Shown here: positions 6,886-14,070 of the stretch, piece after piece
Layout of the letters: every line of letters starts with the position of its first letter
Numbering within the stretch: the first letter of the stretch is position 1
Assembly: GCA_023379725.1 (NCBI GenBank)
Contig: JAMCPC010000051.1
Coordinates: 1-18,809 of the forward strand
Reading direction: 5' to 3'
Length of the DNA: 18,809 nucleotides
DNA from: Actinomycetota bacterium
Lineage (GTDB): Bacteria; Actinomycetota; Acidimicrobiia; Acidimicrobiales; JAMCPL01
Position numbers and translations under genes: made by a program
Notes under the pieces: generated by a model
Databases searched by the model: none
Seen by the model: only the letters and a program-made list of their open reading frames with translations
Told to the model about the DNA's origin: nothing

Positions 6886-7682
6886 GCTGCCTCAATAGAC
6901 ACAAAGCGCCAGCCGACACGATGTATAGTCTCGATAACCGATTGGCAACCGGATCCTGCAATCTTTTTGCGCAGGTGGGTCATATACTGATCCACTACAT
7001 TACTCGATACCGGAGCCCCCAGTCCCCAGACTGCCGCCATGATGGTCTGGCGGGTGAGGACGATTCCGGAATGCTGCACGAACAGCGTAAGAAGATCGAA
7101 CTCCCGACCGGACAGTTTCAGGATATGCTGACCCACCCATGCCCTCCGGCTGACCAAGTCTATGTGGACATCACCGGAGCTGAAAAAGGTGTTCACAGGT
7201 CCCCTGGAGCGGCTGAGTACCGCATGCAGCCTGGCCACCAGTTCCCTCATGGAAAAAGGTTTCACGATGTAATCATCCGCTCCGAGTGCAAGACCCTGTA
7301 CCCTGTCATTTATACCACCAAGGGCAGTCATGATGATCACCGGTATGCGCGGCTCTCCCTGGCGTAAACGCTTGCAAACCTGGAACCCGTCGACACCGGG
7401 AAGCAGGATATCCAGTACTACGATGTCAAAGTGCCTTTCATCGACCGACCTCAATGCAGCATCACCATCATAGGCAACTTCCACACCAAATCCCTCACTC
7501 ACCAGGTAACGCTTCAATGTGCTGGCAAAGCGACTGTCGTCCTCCACGACGAGCACTTTTCCTGCACGCTCCTCGCCGGCTACCGGTTCCGATTCACTCT
7601 CATTAAGCATGTCGCCATCCGGAACAGGACCGCTCCCTTGCAGATCCCGGAGTTCGTCCTGTCCCATTTCAATCACTACCAC
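6882..7682 (-). CDS. OmpR/PhoB-family response regulator
   Basis: This 266-residue regulator has a receiver domain (about 42-155) with the acidic pair D48/D49, phospho-acceptor D91 (VVLDILLPGVDG), T119 and K141 (VKPF). A C-terminal winged helix follows (about 170-265, ending MTHLRKKI...HRVGWRFV). It should be phosphorylated by the downstream kinase and bind DNA direct repeats as a dimer. It begins 7 bases after the stop of the solute-binding protein gene, so it shares that transcript. The first possible start is GTG 7682; ATG 7667 is also in frame. The 40-residue acidic N-terminal extension is unusual and suggests a true start may lie further in, such as Met25 (7610). Targets are unknown; the direct repeats upstream of the ATPase gene are candidates. 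Confidence 0.93.
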   Translation of the reverse strand: MVVIEMGQDELRDLQGSGPVPDGDMLNESESEPVAGEERAGKVLVVEDDSRFASTLKRYLVSEGFGVEVAYDGDAALRSVDERHFDIVVLDILLPGVDGFQVCKRLRQGEPRIPVIIMTALGGINDRVQGLALGADDYIVKPFSMRELVARLHAVLSRSRGPVNTFFSSGDVHIDLVSRRAWVGQHILKLSGREFDLLTLFVQHSGIVLTRQTIMAAVWGLGAPVSSNVVDQYMTHLRKKIAGSGCQSVIETIHRVGWRFVSIEAA

Positions 7683-7689
7683 GCAATCG

Positions 7690-9099
7690 CTACAATTCGC
7701 TGGCGCCGCTCATGTAAGAGTTGCCCGAGCTGTCCAGCTTGGCAAGTCCACTCGAAACGGATTCCTTACCGGTGACAATGTCGTAGAACGTAGAATCCAG
7801 CACCGCCTGCACCTCTTTATAGCTGTTGCTCGTCGGTCTCGGGTAGGAATATGGAGACTCAGCGGCCTGGATCGTTGCAGCCTCACCCGGATGACTTGCC
7901 AGGAATGAAGCCGGCATGGCGGCAATGCCAGCACGGGTCTCAGGCGGGTAACCGGTAGCCTCTGCCCATGCCACTTGCTGTGCCGGCTCAAACCACCATT
8001 GAACAAATGTCCACGCTGCCTCATCCTGTGCGTGAGTATGACCCTTGGGAAGCACGAAACCAAGACCCTGGGTCATGTTATACGCGTGCCCGGTAGTACC
8101 CCCCGGCTCGACGAAGGAACCGACGGGGAACTTGCCCGCTACCGCTGTAAGCGTCTTCTGGTAGCCGGCGGACGTACCATCAATCATGGCCAGATGGCCT
8201 GAGGCCAGATCCTCACGCAGGGTGGTGCCATGGTCTATAATCAATTCACCGTTGGCATACAGATTACGGAAGTACGAGAATGTCGCCACCCCGGCAGGAG
8301 TGTTGAAGTCCACCGAATGACCGACGCTCATGCTATTTTTCAACCAGGAGCCACCGTTGCTGGCAAACGCCGGAAGGATGTGCGATGACGAGTCCTTCCA
8401 TCCAATCGGTATCAGCCCCCCGCCCAGTGCCTTTAGCTTGGCTGCGTCTGCCGCAAGTTCACTCCAGGTCGTAGGTGGGGAGGTGATGCCGGCTTTGGCA
8501 AACAGTGTCTTGTTGTAATCGACGATCGAGAACTTGGCATCTGCCTGGAACCGGTAGTGCTGCCCGCCTACATCACCATTTTTCCAGATCGAAGGCACGA
8601 AATTGTTCTTGTTTACTATAGAGCTACCCTTAAAAAAACTGTTCCAGGAGACAAGCGCACCTGCCTTTACGTAGACTCCGTCATAGTGGCTTATCTCGGC
8701 CAGGACAGGTGGGTCTCCGGCAGCAAGGGCATCCTGCAACTTGGAGGAGGCCTTGGTCACGACGACGGTCACGTGGACATTCTTGTGTGTGGCATTGAAC
8801 TTCGACACCAGAGCGCTTACCTCGGTTCCCACGGGAGGACCGTTGTGTGATTCCCATAATGCTATATCCTGGATCTTCGCGCTGGTATTCGAGCTGGCAG
8901 GCGACGAGCTGCATGCAGCGAGAAGTAGGGCGCCGGAAGCAAGTACTACCGGCAGTCTGGTGCTCCTCCATCCTCTGTTCCGCTCTCGCCGGAAGTTCCC
9001 GGTGGGGTTGCCCGGGGGTAGGCCGGGAATTTCCAGGCTACCTCCATGCGAGAGGCTCTCGTCGCCTGCCACGCTGTTTCTTTTGGAAAATATATTCAT
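7690..9099 (-). CDS. Solute-binding lipoprotein of a sugar/glycerol-phosphate ABC importer (UgpB-like)
   Basis: This 469-residue extracellular binding protein belongs to the family 1 (MalE/UgpB-type) binding proteins. The mature protein starts at a lipobox (LLLAAC, Cys63). The later part, with WWFEPAQQVAWAEATGYPPETRAG and a PRPTSNSYKEVQ tail, resembles UgpB more than MalE, so a glycerol-3-phosphate-like or oligosaccharide ligand is possible, not proven. The start at 9099 is supported by AAGGAG 9 bases before the ATG, yet this leaves a hydrophilic 44-residue leader before the signal peptide, which is longer than usual. It follows the MalG-type permease after a 139-base gap that holds repeated dyads, which could raise its expression relative to the permeases. 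Confidence 0.92.
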   Translation of the reverse strand: MNIFSKRNSVAGDESLSHGGSLEIPGLPPGNPTGNFRRERNRGWRSTRLPVVLASGALLLAACSSSPASSNTSAKIQDIALWESHNGPPVGTEVSALVSKFNATHKNVHVTVVVTKASSKLQDALAAGDPPVLAEISHYDGVYVKAGALVSWNSFFKGSSIVNKNNFVPSIWKNGDVGGQHYRFQADAKFSIVDYNKTLFAKAGITSPPTTWSELAADAAKLKALGGGLIPIGWKDSSSHILPAFASNGGSWLKNSMSVGHSVDFNTPAGVATFSYFRNLYANGELIIDHGTTLREDLASGHLAMIDGTSAGYQKTLTAVAGKFPVGSFVEPGGTTGHAYNMTQGLGFVLPKGHTHAQDEAAWTFVQWWFEPAQQVAWAEATGYPPETRAGIAAMPASFLASHPGEAATIQAAESPYSYPRPTSNSYKEVQAVLDSTFYDIVTGKESVSSGLAKLDSSGNSYMSGASEL

Positions 9100-9189
9100 C
9101 GGTATTTCTCTCCTTTTTATCCTTAGCCTTATTCTTGGCTATCTCCATCTATTTCCATCTGTATCGATAGATCTGTAAACACTTCCTCA

Positions 9190-9218
9190 TAATTGCAACC
9201 GGCAATTACGGTAATTGC
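9190..9218 (-). promoter_or_regulatory. Triple dyad half-sites in the permease/binding-protein gap
   Basis: TAATTGC (9190-9196), GCAATTA (9202-9208) and TAATTGC (9212-9218) alternate with 5- and 3-base spacers, so the middle unit can pair with either neighbour. It could be a regulator site or a pair of mutually exclusive mRNA hairpins between permease and binding-protein genes. There is no T-run. Confidence 0.5.
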
Positions 9219-9238
9219 ACCTCCATCCAAAGGATTCT

Positions 9239-10183
9239 TCACTTGTTCACCCCGCTGTCACGACCGGCTACGCCAGCTACGATATGACGCTGGAGGATGA
9301 GGAAGATCACCACTATCGGGGCAAGTGCAAGTACGACGGCTGATGTCAGCTTTCGCCAGTTTGCCTCGAATGTCTGCATATAGTGAGCGAGTGCGACTTC
9401 GATTGGTTGGATGGCATGGGACTGGGTCATTATGAGCGGCCACTGGAATTGATTCCAGGACGTGATAAAGGTAAGCAATGCGGTCGTGACTACGGCAGGT
9501 TTTGCCAGCGGCAGCGCCACCCGCCGGATATAGGTAAAATGTCCCACCCCATCGAGGCGGGCCGCTTCCCAGTACTCGCGCGGAAGACCTTTGAAGAACT
9601 GTCTGAACAGGAATACACCAAAAGTACTGGCCGCAAAGGGAATGATCTGTACGGCGTAGGTATTCAGCAGGTGCAGGTGCATCGCTATTGCGTACTGGGG
9701 AACCAGCAGTGCCTGGGTAGGCAGCATCATCACCCCGATCACCATAAGAAACAGGAACCCGGAACCTCTGAATTTCAGTTCGGCAAGGGCATAGCCGGCC
9801 ATAGCCGAGGTAATGATGACCAGCATGACAGTGCTGCATGCAATGAATACCGTATTCCCCATGTAACGGAGCCAGTGGGTATGGGTAAGCACGTAAGTAA
9901 ATGCCCCCGTATGGAAGGCAGGCAGGAAGTTTGGCGGGATTGAAAATACCCCTCCATGGCTGTTAAAAGCGGTAACCACCACCCAGTAGAGTGGAAAGGC
10001 AAAGATCACCGCTACGCCAATCATGGCAATCTGGTGGATCACCCTGCCCGTACGGTTCACCGCTCTGGATCTACCGATACGTAGGCTACCCTTGATACGT
10101 AGGCTACCCTTGATACGACCTTTATTCCTCGGCATCTCGGCTGGGGATGTGCCAGGAACTCTCTCAGCGGTAAAAGACGACAC
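9239..10183 (-). CDS. ABC importer permease, MalG/UgpE type
   Basis: This 314-residue inner-membrane subunit has about six hydrophobic segments, beginning at VIHQIAMIGVAVIFAFPLYW (about 48-67). The cytoplasmic EAA loop that docks on the ATPase is EYWEAARLDGVG (about 203-214) followed by RRVALPLAKP. Length is a little above the usual 270-300 because of a basic N-terminal tail that contains a duplicated IKGSLR hexapeptide (18-bp tandem repeat in the DNA). The start is GTG at 10183, overlapping the upstream permease by 20 bases, with no strong ribosome site, so translational coupling is likely. It forms the pore with the MalF-type subunit. Confidence 0.93.
   Translation of the reverse strand: MSSFTAERVPGTSPAEMPRNKGRIKGSLRIKGSLRIGRSRAVNRTGRVIHQIAMIGVAVIFAFPLYWVVVTAFNSHGGVFSIPPNFLPAFHTGAFTYVLTHTHWLRYMGNTVFIACSTVMLVIITSAMAGYALAELKFRGSGFLFLMVIGVMMLPTQALLVPQYAIAMHLHLLNTYAVQIIPFAASTFGVFLFRQFFKGLPREYWEAARLDGVGHFTYIRRVALPLAKPAVVTTALLTFITSWNQFQWPLIMTQSHAIQPIEVALAHYMQTFEANWRKLTSAVVLALAPIVVIFLILQRHIVAGVAGRDSGVNK
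10076..10111 (-). repeat. 18-bp perfect tandem duplication in the permease N-terminus
   Basis: GATACGTAGGCTACCCTT occurs twice in tandem, followed by a partial third copy (GATACG). It codes IKGSLR twice and keeps the frame. Confidence 0.9.
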
Positions 10184-11168
10184 GATCCGATATCCATTTC
10201 TGTATAAGTGTAAACGTCATGATGATGCCAAAAAGAATCAGGCTCATCGCCGCCGCAAGGGAGAAGTGTTCGTAAATAAATGCGGTCTGGTAGACAAGCA
10301 CGGCATCCGTGGTAGTGGCAAATGCCGGACCGCCGGCACCTCCATGAGGACCTCCTGTCATCGCGAATATCTGGGAAAATGCCTGCCAACTATTTATCGT
10401 GGACAGCAATACGACAAAGAAGGTGGTAGGCGATATGAGCGGCCAGATGACCCGGCGAAAGATCTGGTACCGCCTGGCTCCGTCGAGGCGGGCAACTTCA
10501 AGCAACTCACGGGGAACCATAGAGAGTCCGGCAAGAAAAATGATGACATACAGACCGAGAGAGTGCCATAGGGTATCTATCATCACCGCAGGAAGTGCCC
10601 AGTGAACGCTCTCCAACCAGCCAAGTGCAGGAAAGCCCAGATGGGTAAGGACGAGGTTTGCCAGGCCGAAATGCGGATTGAATATCCAGACCCATATAAT
10701 GGACGTGGCGACCACCGGAGTGACATGAGGCAGGAATACAGCTCCGCGCCATACCCCTGCTCCCCGCTTGCGCCGGGTGACTGCCTCCTTCAGCAAAAGA
10801 GCCACGCCGAGAGCAAGAAGGACAGTTGCAGGAATCATCACTACCGTGTAATAGGCAGAGGTCAGCAGCGAGTGCAGGAAGAGCGGCTGGTGTATGAGAA
10901 TGCGGAAATTGGCAAGACCGACAAACTTGGTAGCCGATGAGAGTACTCCCCAATGGAAAAAGGAAATGTACAGCAGGTAAGCGGCCGGGACATAGAAGAA
11001 CATCACGAATACCGCCATGGATGGGAACATCAAACCATAGGCGACCAGCCGGCTCTGAATGTAGTGGAAACGCTGGGGGACCAGCCGCCGCCTATTAACC
11101 GGAGCATAAGGAGGATGCCCACTTATACTGGGCACCTCAGCGGTAGTACTGGTTGCGGTCAATGTCAT
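10164..11168 (-). CDS. ABC importer permease, MalF/UgpA type
   Basis: This 334-residue permease has six predicted membrane segments, starting with LVAYGLMFPSMAVFVMFFYV (about 41-60). The EAA loop is ELLEVARLDGARRYQIFRRVIWPL (about 221-244). It pairs with the MalG-type permease. Its ATG overlaps the stop of the ATPase gene as ATGA, a standard sign of coupled translation. Length and hydrophobic pattern fit the UgpA/LacF subgroup, which lacks the large periplasmic loop of MalF. Confidence 0.93.
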   Translation of the reverse strand: MTLTATSTTAEVPSISGHPPYAPVNRRRLVPQRFHYIQSRLVAYGLMFPSMAVFVMFFYVPAAYLLYISFFHWGVLSSATKFVGLANFRILIHQPLFLHSLLTSAYYTVVMIPATVLLALGVALLLKEAVTRRKRGAGVWRGAVFLPHVTPVVATSIIWVWIFNPHFGLANLVLTHLGFPALGWLESVHWALPAVMIDTLWHSLGLYVIIFLAGLSMVPRELLEVARLDGARRYQIFRRVIWPLISPTTFFVVLLSTINSWQAFSQIFAMTGGPHGGAGGPAFATTTDAVLVYQTAFIYEHFSLAAAMSLILFGIIMTFTLIQKWISDRVVFYR

Positions 11169-12319
11169 GCTAACGAGTACCTATTCTCTTGGTGGACATA
11201 CCTGGCATCCGCAACCTCTATGCGCTCACCACTGATAGCATCGAATAGATAAACGGCACCGGCTGAGGTAGTGAGCACTACCTCCTCGCCCGGATCCACA
11301 TAAGCATTGGAATCGAGACGGGCTACAAGGTTCTTCGAATCATTAGAATCCTCATTGCCGAGATGAGCATGCAGCTGCGAGTGGCTTCCCAGATTCTCCA
11401 GTAGCTCTACCCTGCATACGACCTTCACGTCAGCCTTTACAAGCGACAACCCCAGGTGTTCAGGCCGGATCCCTACAGTCACACTACGCCCGGCCTCTTC
11501 CAGTGCAGGCAGGAATGAATAGGGTAGCTCAAGCACTCCCCCTCCCATGGATATGCAATCCCCAGTGGATTCCCATTCAAGTGTCCACAGATTCATGCCA
11601 GGCGATCCGACGAAGCTCGCAACAAACGTATCCGCAGGGCTACCATATATCTCATCGGGCATGCCGACCTGCCTTACGTTTCCCCCATCCATAACGACCA
11701 CGCGGTCAGCCAGTGTCAATGCCTCGTTCTGGTCATGCGTGACGTAAACGGTTGTCACCTTCACCCGCCTATGTATACGGGCAAGCTCCAGCCTCATCTG
11801 CTCGCGCAGATTGGCATCGAGATTGGAGAGGGGCTCGTCCATGAGGAACACCGCCGGATCCCGCACCAGAGCTCTGCCGAGTGCAACCCGCTGGCGCTGA
11901 CCGCCTGAAAGCTCCTTTGGCCTGTGATCTATCACGCCTGAGAGGCCGAGAAGCTCGGCCATGTCATGGACGCGCTGCTTTACGGATGCCTTCGGCACCC
12001 CACGTGACCTCAGGCCGAATGCAAGATTATCGAATACAGTCATGTGGGGATAGAGTGCATAGTTCTGAAAGACCATACCGACACTGCGAGCCTCGGGAGG
12101 CTCATGATTCATAAGCCGGCCACTGAACCAGATCTCGCCACCCGTCAACTCTTCCAACCCTGCCAGCATCCTCAGTACGGTGGTCTTGCCACAGCCAGAA
12201 GGCCCGAGCAACACGATAAACTCTCCCTCATCTATAGAGAGCGACACATCCTCTACAGCTGCTGCCTCATCCTTTTTGCTGTAACGCTTCTCCACGTTTT
12301 TCATCACTATCGATGCCAT
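11165..12319 (-). CDS. ugpC: ABC importer ATPase, UgpC/MalK/MsmX type
   Basis: This 384-residue ATPase has Walker A GPSGCGKTT (39-47), Q-loop (VFQNYALYP), signature LSGGQRQ (137-143), Walker B VFLMDEP with E162, D-loop SNLDA and switch His195. The C-terminal third (about 235-384) is the TOBE-type regulatory domain of the MalK/UgpC class. These ATPases often serve several sugar importers, so specificity comes from the binding protein. It is the first gene of the block. An AGGAG ribosome site 5-6 bases before the ATG at 12319 supports the start. Upstream lies a 247-base gap full of short direct repeats. Confidence 0.94.
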   Translation of the reverse strand: MASIVMKNVEKRYSKKDEAAAVEDVSLSIDEGEFIVLLGPSGCGKTTVLRMLAGLEELTGGEIWFSGRLMNHEPPEARSVGMVFQNYALYPHMTVFDNLAFGLRSRGVPKASVKQRVHDMAELLGLSGVIDHRPKELSGGQRQRVALGRALVRDPAVFLMDEPLSNLDANLREQMRLELARIHRRVKVTTVYVTHDQNEALTLADRVVVMDGGNVRQVGMPDEIYGSPADTFVASFVGSPGMNLWTLEWESTGDCISMGGGVLELPYSFLPALEEAGRSVTVGIRPEHLGLSLVKADVKVVCRVELLENLGSHSQLHAHLGNEDSNDSKNLVARLDSNAYVDPGEEVVLTTSAGAVYLFDAISGERIEVADARYVHQENRYSLA

Positions 12320-12328
12320 ATCTCTCCT

Positions 12329-12358
12329 CTGTCTCTACCTATCCTGTCTCTACCTATC
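12329..12358. repeat. 15-bp perfect tandem repeat just upstream of ugpC
   Basis: CTGTCTCTACCTATC occurs twice in tandem in the leader immediately before the ribosome site of the ATPase gene. Confidence 0.85.
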
Positions 12359-12415
12359 CTGCGGCCTGGCCACCTGCCGGTAACATCTATCCTGTTCCTG
12401 CCATGCAATCTCTGT

Positions 12416-12451
12416 AGCGCCATCCGGCATAAAAACAGCGCCATCCGGCAT
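12416..12451. repeat. Pair of 15-bp direct repeats with 21-bp period (possible operator)
   Basis: AGCGCCATCCGGCAT occurs at 12416-12430 and 12437-12451. The 21-bp period is two helical turns, the geometry OmpR-family regulators like. It sits about 100-130 bases upstream of the ATPase start. Confidence 0.6.
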
Positions 12452-12474
12452 CAGAACTGCATATAAGAACTGCC

Positions 12475-12513
12475 AACTTCTTCGTACGTAACTTCGTACG
12501 TAACTTCGTACGT
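12475..12513. repeat. 12-bp tandem repeats (AACTTCGTACGT)
   Basis: Two perfect units (12490-12501, 12502-12513) follow a disturbed first unit. Each contains the palindrome CGTACG. A further 8-bp pair, AGAACTGC, lies at 12453-12460 and 12466-12473. Function is unknown; promoter or replication-slippage product. Confidence 0.75.
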
Positions 12514-12566
12514 AGAAATAATAAAGGGGTAAGGTAACTTAATCTTTAACGGACTAAGGCTAAAAG

Positions 12567-12827
12567 ATGAACGCTCAGTTAAAATTCAGTGACTCGGATA
12601 TGAACGAACTTTCATGTCTGAGGAGCAATCGTAAGACCCCACCAAAGGTGAGGGCGAGTCGTGGTGAGGCAAGAACCAAACCCGCGATAGAAAGGACCCG
12701 GACTCCAACCCCGAGAGATGCATCGTCTGATGATCACTATAGATCACTCAGAGGCAACGGATCCGGTACCCAACATGCTTGGGAGATGGCAGTGTCAAAT
12801 GGTGGGGTGCTCCAGAAACTTGCGTAA
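12567..12827 (+). CDS. Doubtful small hypothetical protein
   Basis: An 86-codon ORF, rich in Arg, Thr, Ser and Pro, with no recognisable domain, signal or membrane segment. The only ribosome site is a weak AAGG. It would be transcribed divergently from the ATPase gene, and its 3' end overlaps the glutaredoxin-like gene by 33 bases on the opposite strand. It fills an otherwise empty stretch but may not be a gene. Confidence 0.3.
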   Translation: MNAQLKFSDSDMNELSCLRSNRKTPPKVRASRGEARTKPAIERTRTPTPRDASSDDHYRSLRGNGSGTQHAWEMAVSNGGVLQKLA

Positions 12828-13184
12828 CCTTTTCTCGGATAGGCGTCCATAGGAAAATGGTAGGCCATTCACGAGCACTACAGGCATAAACGGTGCCGCA
12901 GCCTGTTCGATAATTCTTCTGCCCTCCGGCGATTCGGCAGGTACTTCCAACAGATTGACGTCCACACCTTCAGACATAAGTCTTTCGAGTACAGCCTTCG
13001 CATCGCTACAATAGAGGCAATGCTCCTGTATAACCAGCGTAACCATATATTCTGAATATTCTGACCGAATACCTGTATTGCCTGCCTTGTGAGTTACAGG
13101 AGCATCAGGACGCTCTAGAGCCTCGCCGTCCATACCGCCATCACGCCGGTCTTGCCGGTCTTGCCGGTCTTTGATTCTATGCAT
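12795..13184 (-). CDS. Glutaredoxin-like thiol-disulfide protein with N-terminal tail
   Basis: The last 80 or so residues form a small thioredoxin-fold domain, starting at MVTLVIQEHCLYC with a CLYC active site and a cis-Pro-type segment FMPVVLVNG. It resembles glutaredoxin-like or glutaredoxin-family 2 proteins and should reduce or exchange disulfides in the cytoplasm. With the ATG at 13184 (AAGGG 4 bases upstream, 8-base overlap with the redoxin gene) it has 129 residues, including a charged tail with KDRQDRQDRRDGG made by a 9-bp repeat. A core-only start at 13046 lacks a ribosome site. An open frame also extends to 13235. It is the third gene of the ccdA operon and probably the thiol partner of the membrane redoxin. 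Confidence 0.75.
   Translation of the reverse strand: MHRIKDRQDRQDRRDGGMDGEALERPDAPVTHKAGNTGIRSEYSEYMVTLVIQEHCLYCSDAKAVLERLMSEGVDVNLLEVPAESPEGRRIIEQAAAPFMPVVLVNGLPFSYGRLSEKRLRKFLEHPTI
13047..13064 (-). repeat. 9-bp tandem duplication (ATATTCTGA)
   Basis: Two perfect tandem copies code SEYSEY just before the glutaredoxin core. The frame is kept. Confidence 0.75.
13145..13171 (-). repeat. 9-bp triplicate (GCCGGTCTT)
   Basis: Three perfect tandem copies code the KDRQDRQDR stretch in the tail of the glutaredoxin-like protein. The frame is kept. Confidence 0.85.
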
Positions 13185-14058
13185 TAATCCCTTGCGTGCT
13201 CCTTGTTGCAGTGCTATTCGTCCTTGTAGTACCATTCATCAGGGAATCCGCTCTGTGCAGTGCTCCATGCATGTCCTGCAAGAGGGTACCAACCGGCACA
13301 AACATGGTATAGTGCGGTGGACCACCGTAGTCGGCTCTCCAGCGTATGTGCCCATTTGGGCCTACAAGTATAAAAGTATGACCATCTGCAGAAGTACCCA
13401 TCATACCGTACTGGTTGGCATTGTATGCATGAGATACTGAAAATGACGGATCTGAAAGTATGGGCAGAGTTATAGAGTAGTCGGATGCCATCTGCCTTAG
13501 ATCGGAAAGCGAGTTAGTAGTAATAGTGACCACTTCGTTAATGCCCGCTTTATGAAATCTCGCCATGGCATGTTGTATATCCTGCAACTGCACCCAACAT
13601 GGAGAACAGGTAACGCCTTCCTGAAAGTACAAGAGCACAGTCTTACCATGCTGGCTTGCCAAGTTGAACTCACCGCCGTTCGTAGACCTCAGATCGACCG
13701 ATGGTGCCAGCCTACCTGGTCCAGGTGATGCTACTTTGTAGCTTATGTTGGCAGAACTGCCGCCACTACTCGAACCTGCTCCGGTAGAAGTGTTCATTAG
13801 GGCAATAACGACTATTATCGCAATCGCTCCTGCTACAACCACCAGCCAGATGCCAATAAAGCGTCGATCTCCCGCAAATGGCTTTACGCTACCATTGGCT
13901 CTACGCTGCCTCTTTACATCGGAAACATTGGAACTCGCCAGAAACCGGTGATTCAGGCTACCGACTTTTGCAACACCACCTTTTGCACTGTTACCTTGAA
14001 CTCTCTTGGCCTGCACTTTTTTATGCTGCATCTTTTGATGTTGTACCTTCTGTGTCAC
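13177..14058 (-). CDS. Membrane-anchored redoxin (AhpC/TSA-thioredoxin fold)
   Basis: This 293-residue protein has a basic N-terminus (KVQHQKMQHKKVQAKRVQG), one membrane segment (about 68-88), a Ser/Gly-rich spacer and an extracytoplasmic redoxin domain. The active site is CSPC (C151, C154) in VLLYFQEGVTCSPCW, and the domain continues to IRWRADYGGPP near 245. It should act as a thiol-disulfide or peroxide-handling protein outside the membrane and receive electrons from the CcdA-type protein encoded 12 bases upstream. The start is GTG at 14058, well supported by AAAGGAGG 6 bases before it. The three genes form an operon. Confidence 0.88.
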   Translation of the reverse strand: MTQKVQHQKMQHKKVQAKRVQGNSAKGGVAKVGSLNHRFLASSNVSDVKRQRRANGSVKPFAGDRRFIGIWLVVVAGAIAIIVVIALMNTSTGAGSSSGGSSANISYKVASPGPGRLAPSVDLRSTNGGEFNLASQHGKTVLLYFQEGVTCSPCWVQLQDIQHAMARFHKAGINEVVTITTNSLSDLRQMASDYSITLPILSDPSFSVSHAYNANQYGMMGTSADGHTFILVGPNGHIRWRADYGGPPHYTMFVPVGTLLQDMHGALHRADSLMNGTTRTNSTATRSTQGINA

Positions 14059-14070
14059 TCCATACCTCCT

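Noticed and set aside
12475..12513. CRISPR-like or iteron-like array
   Set aside because: The 12-bp units are directly abutting with no spacers and only about three copies, so it is a simple tandem repeat.
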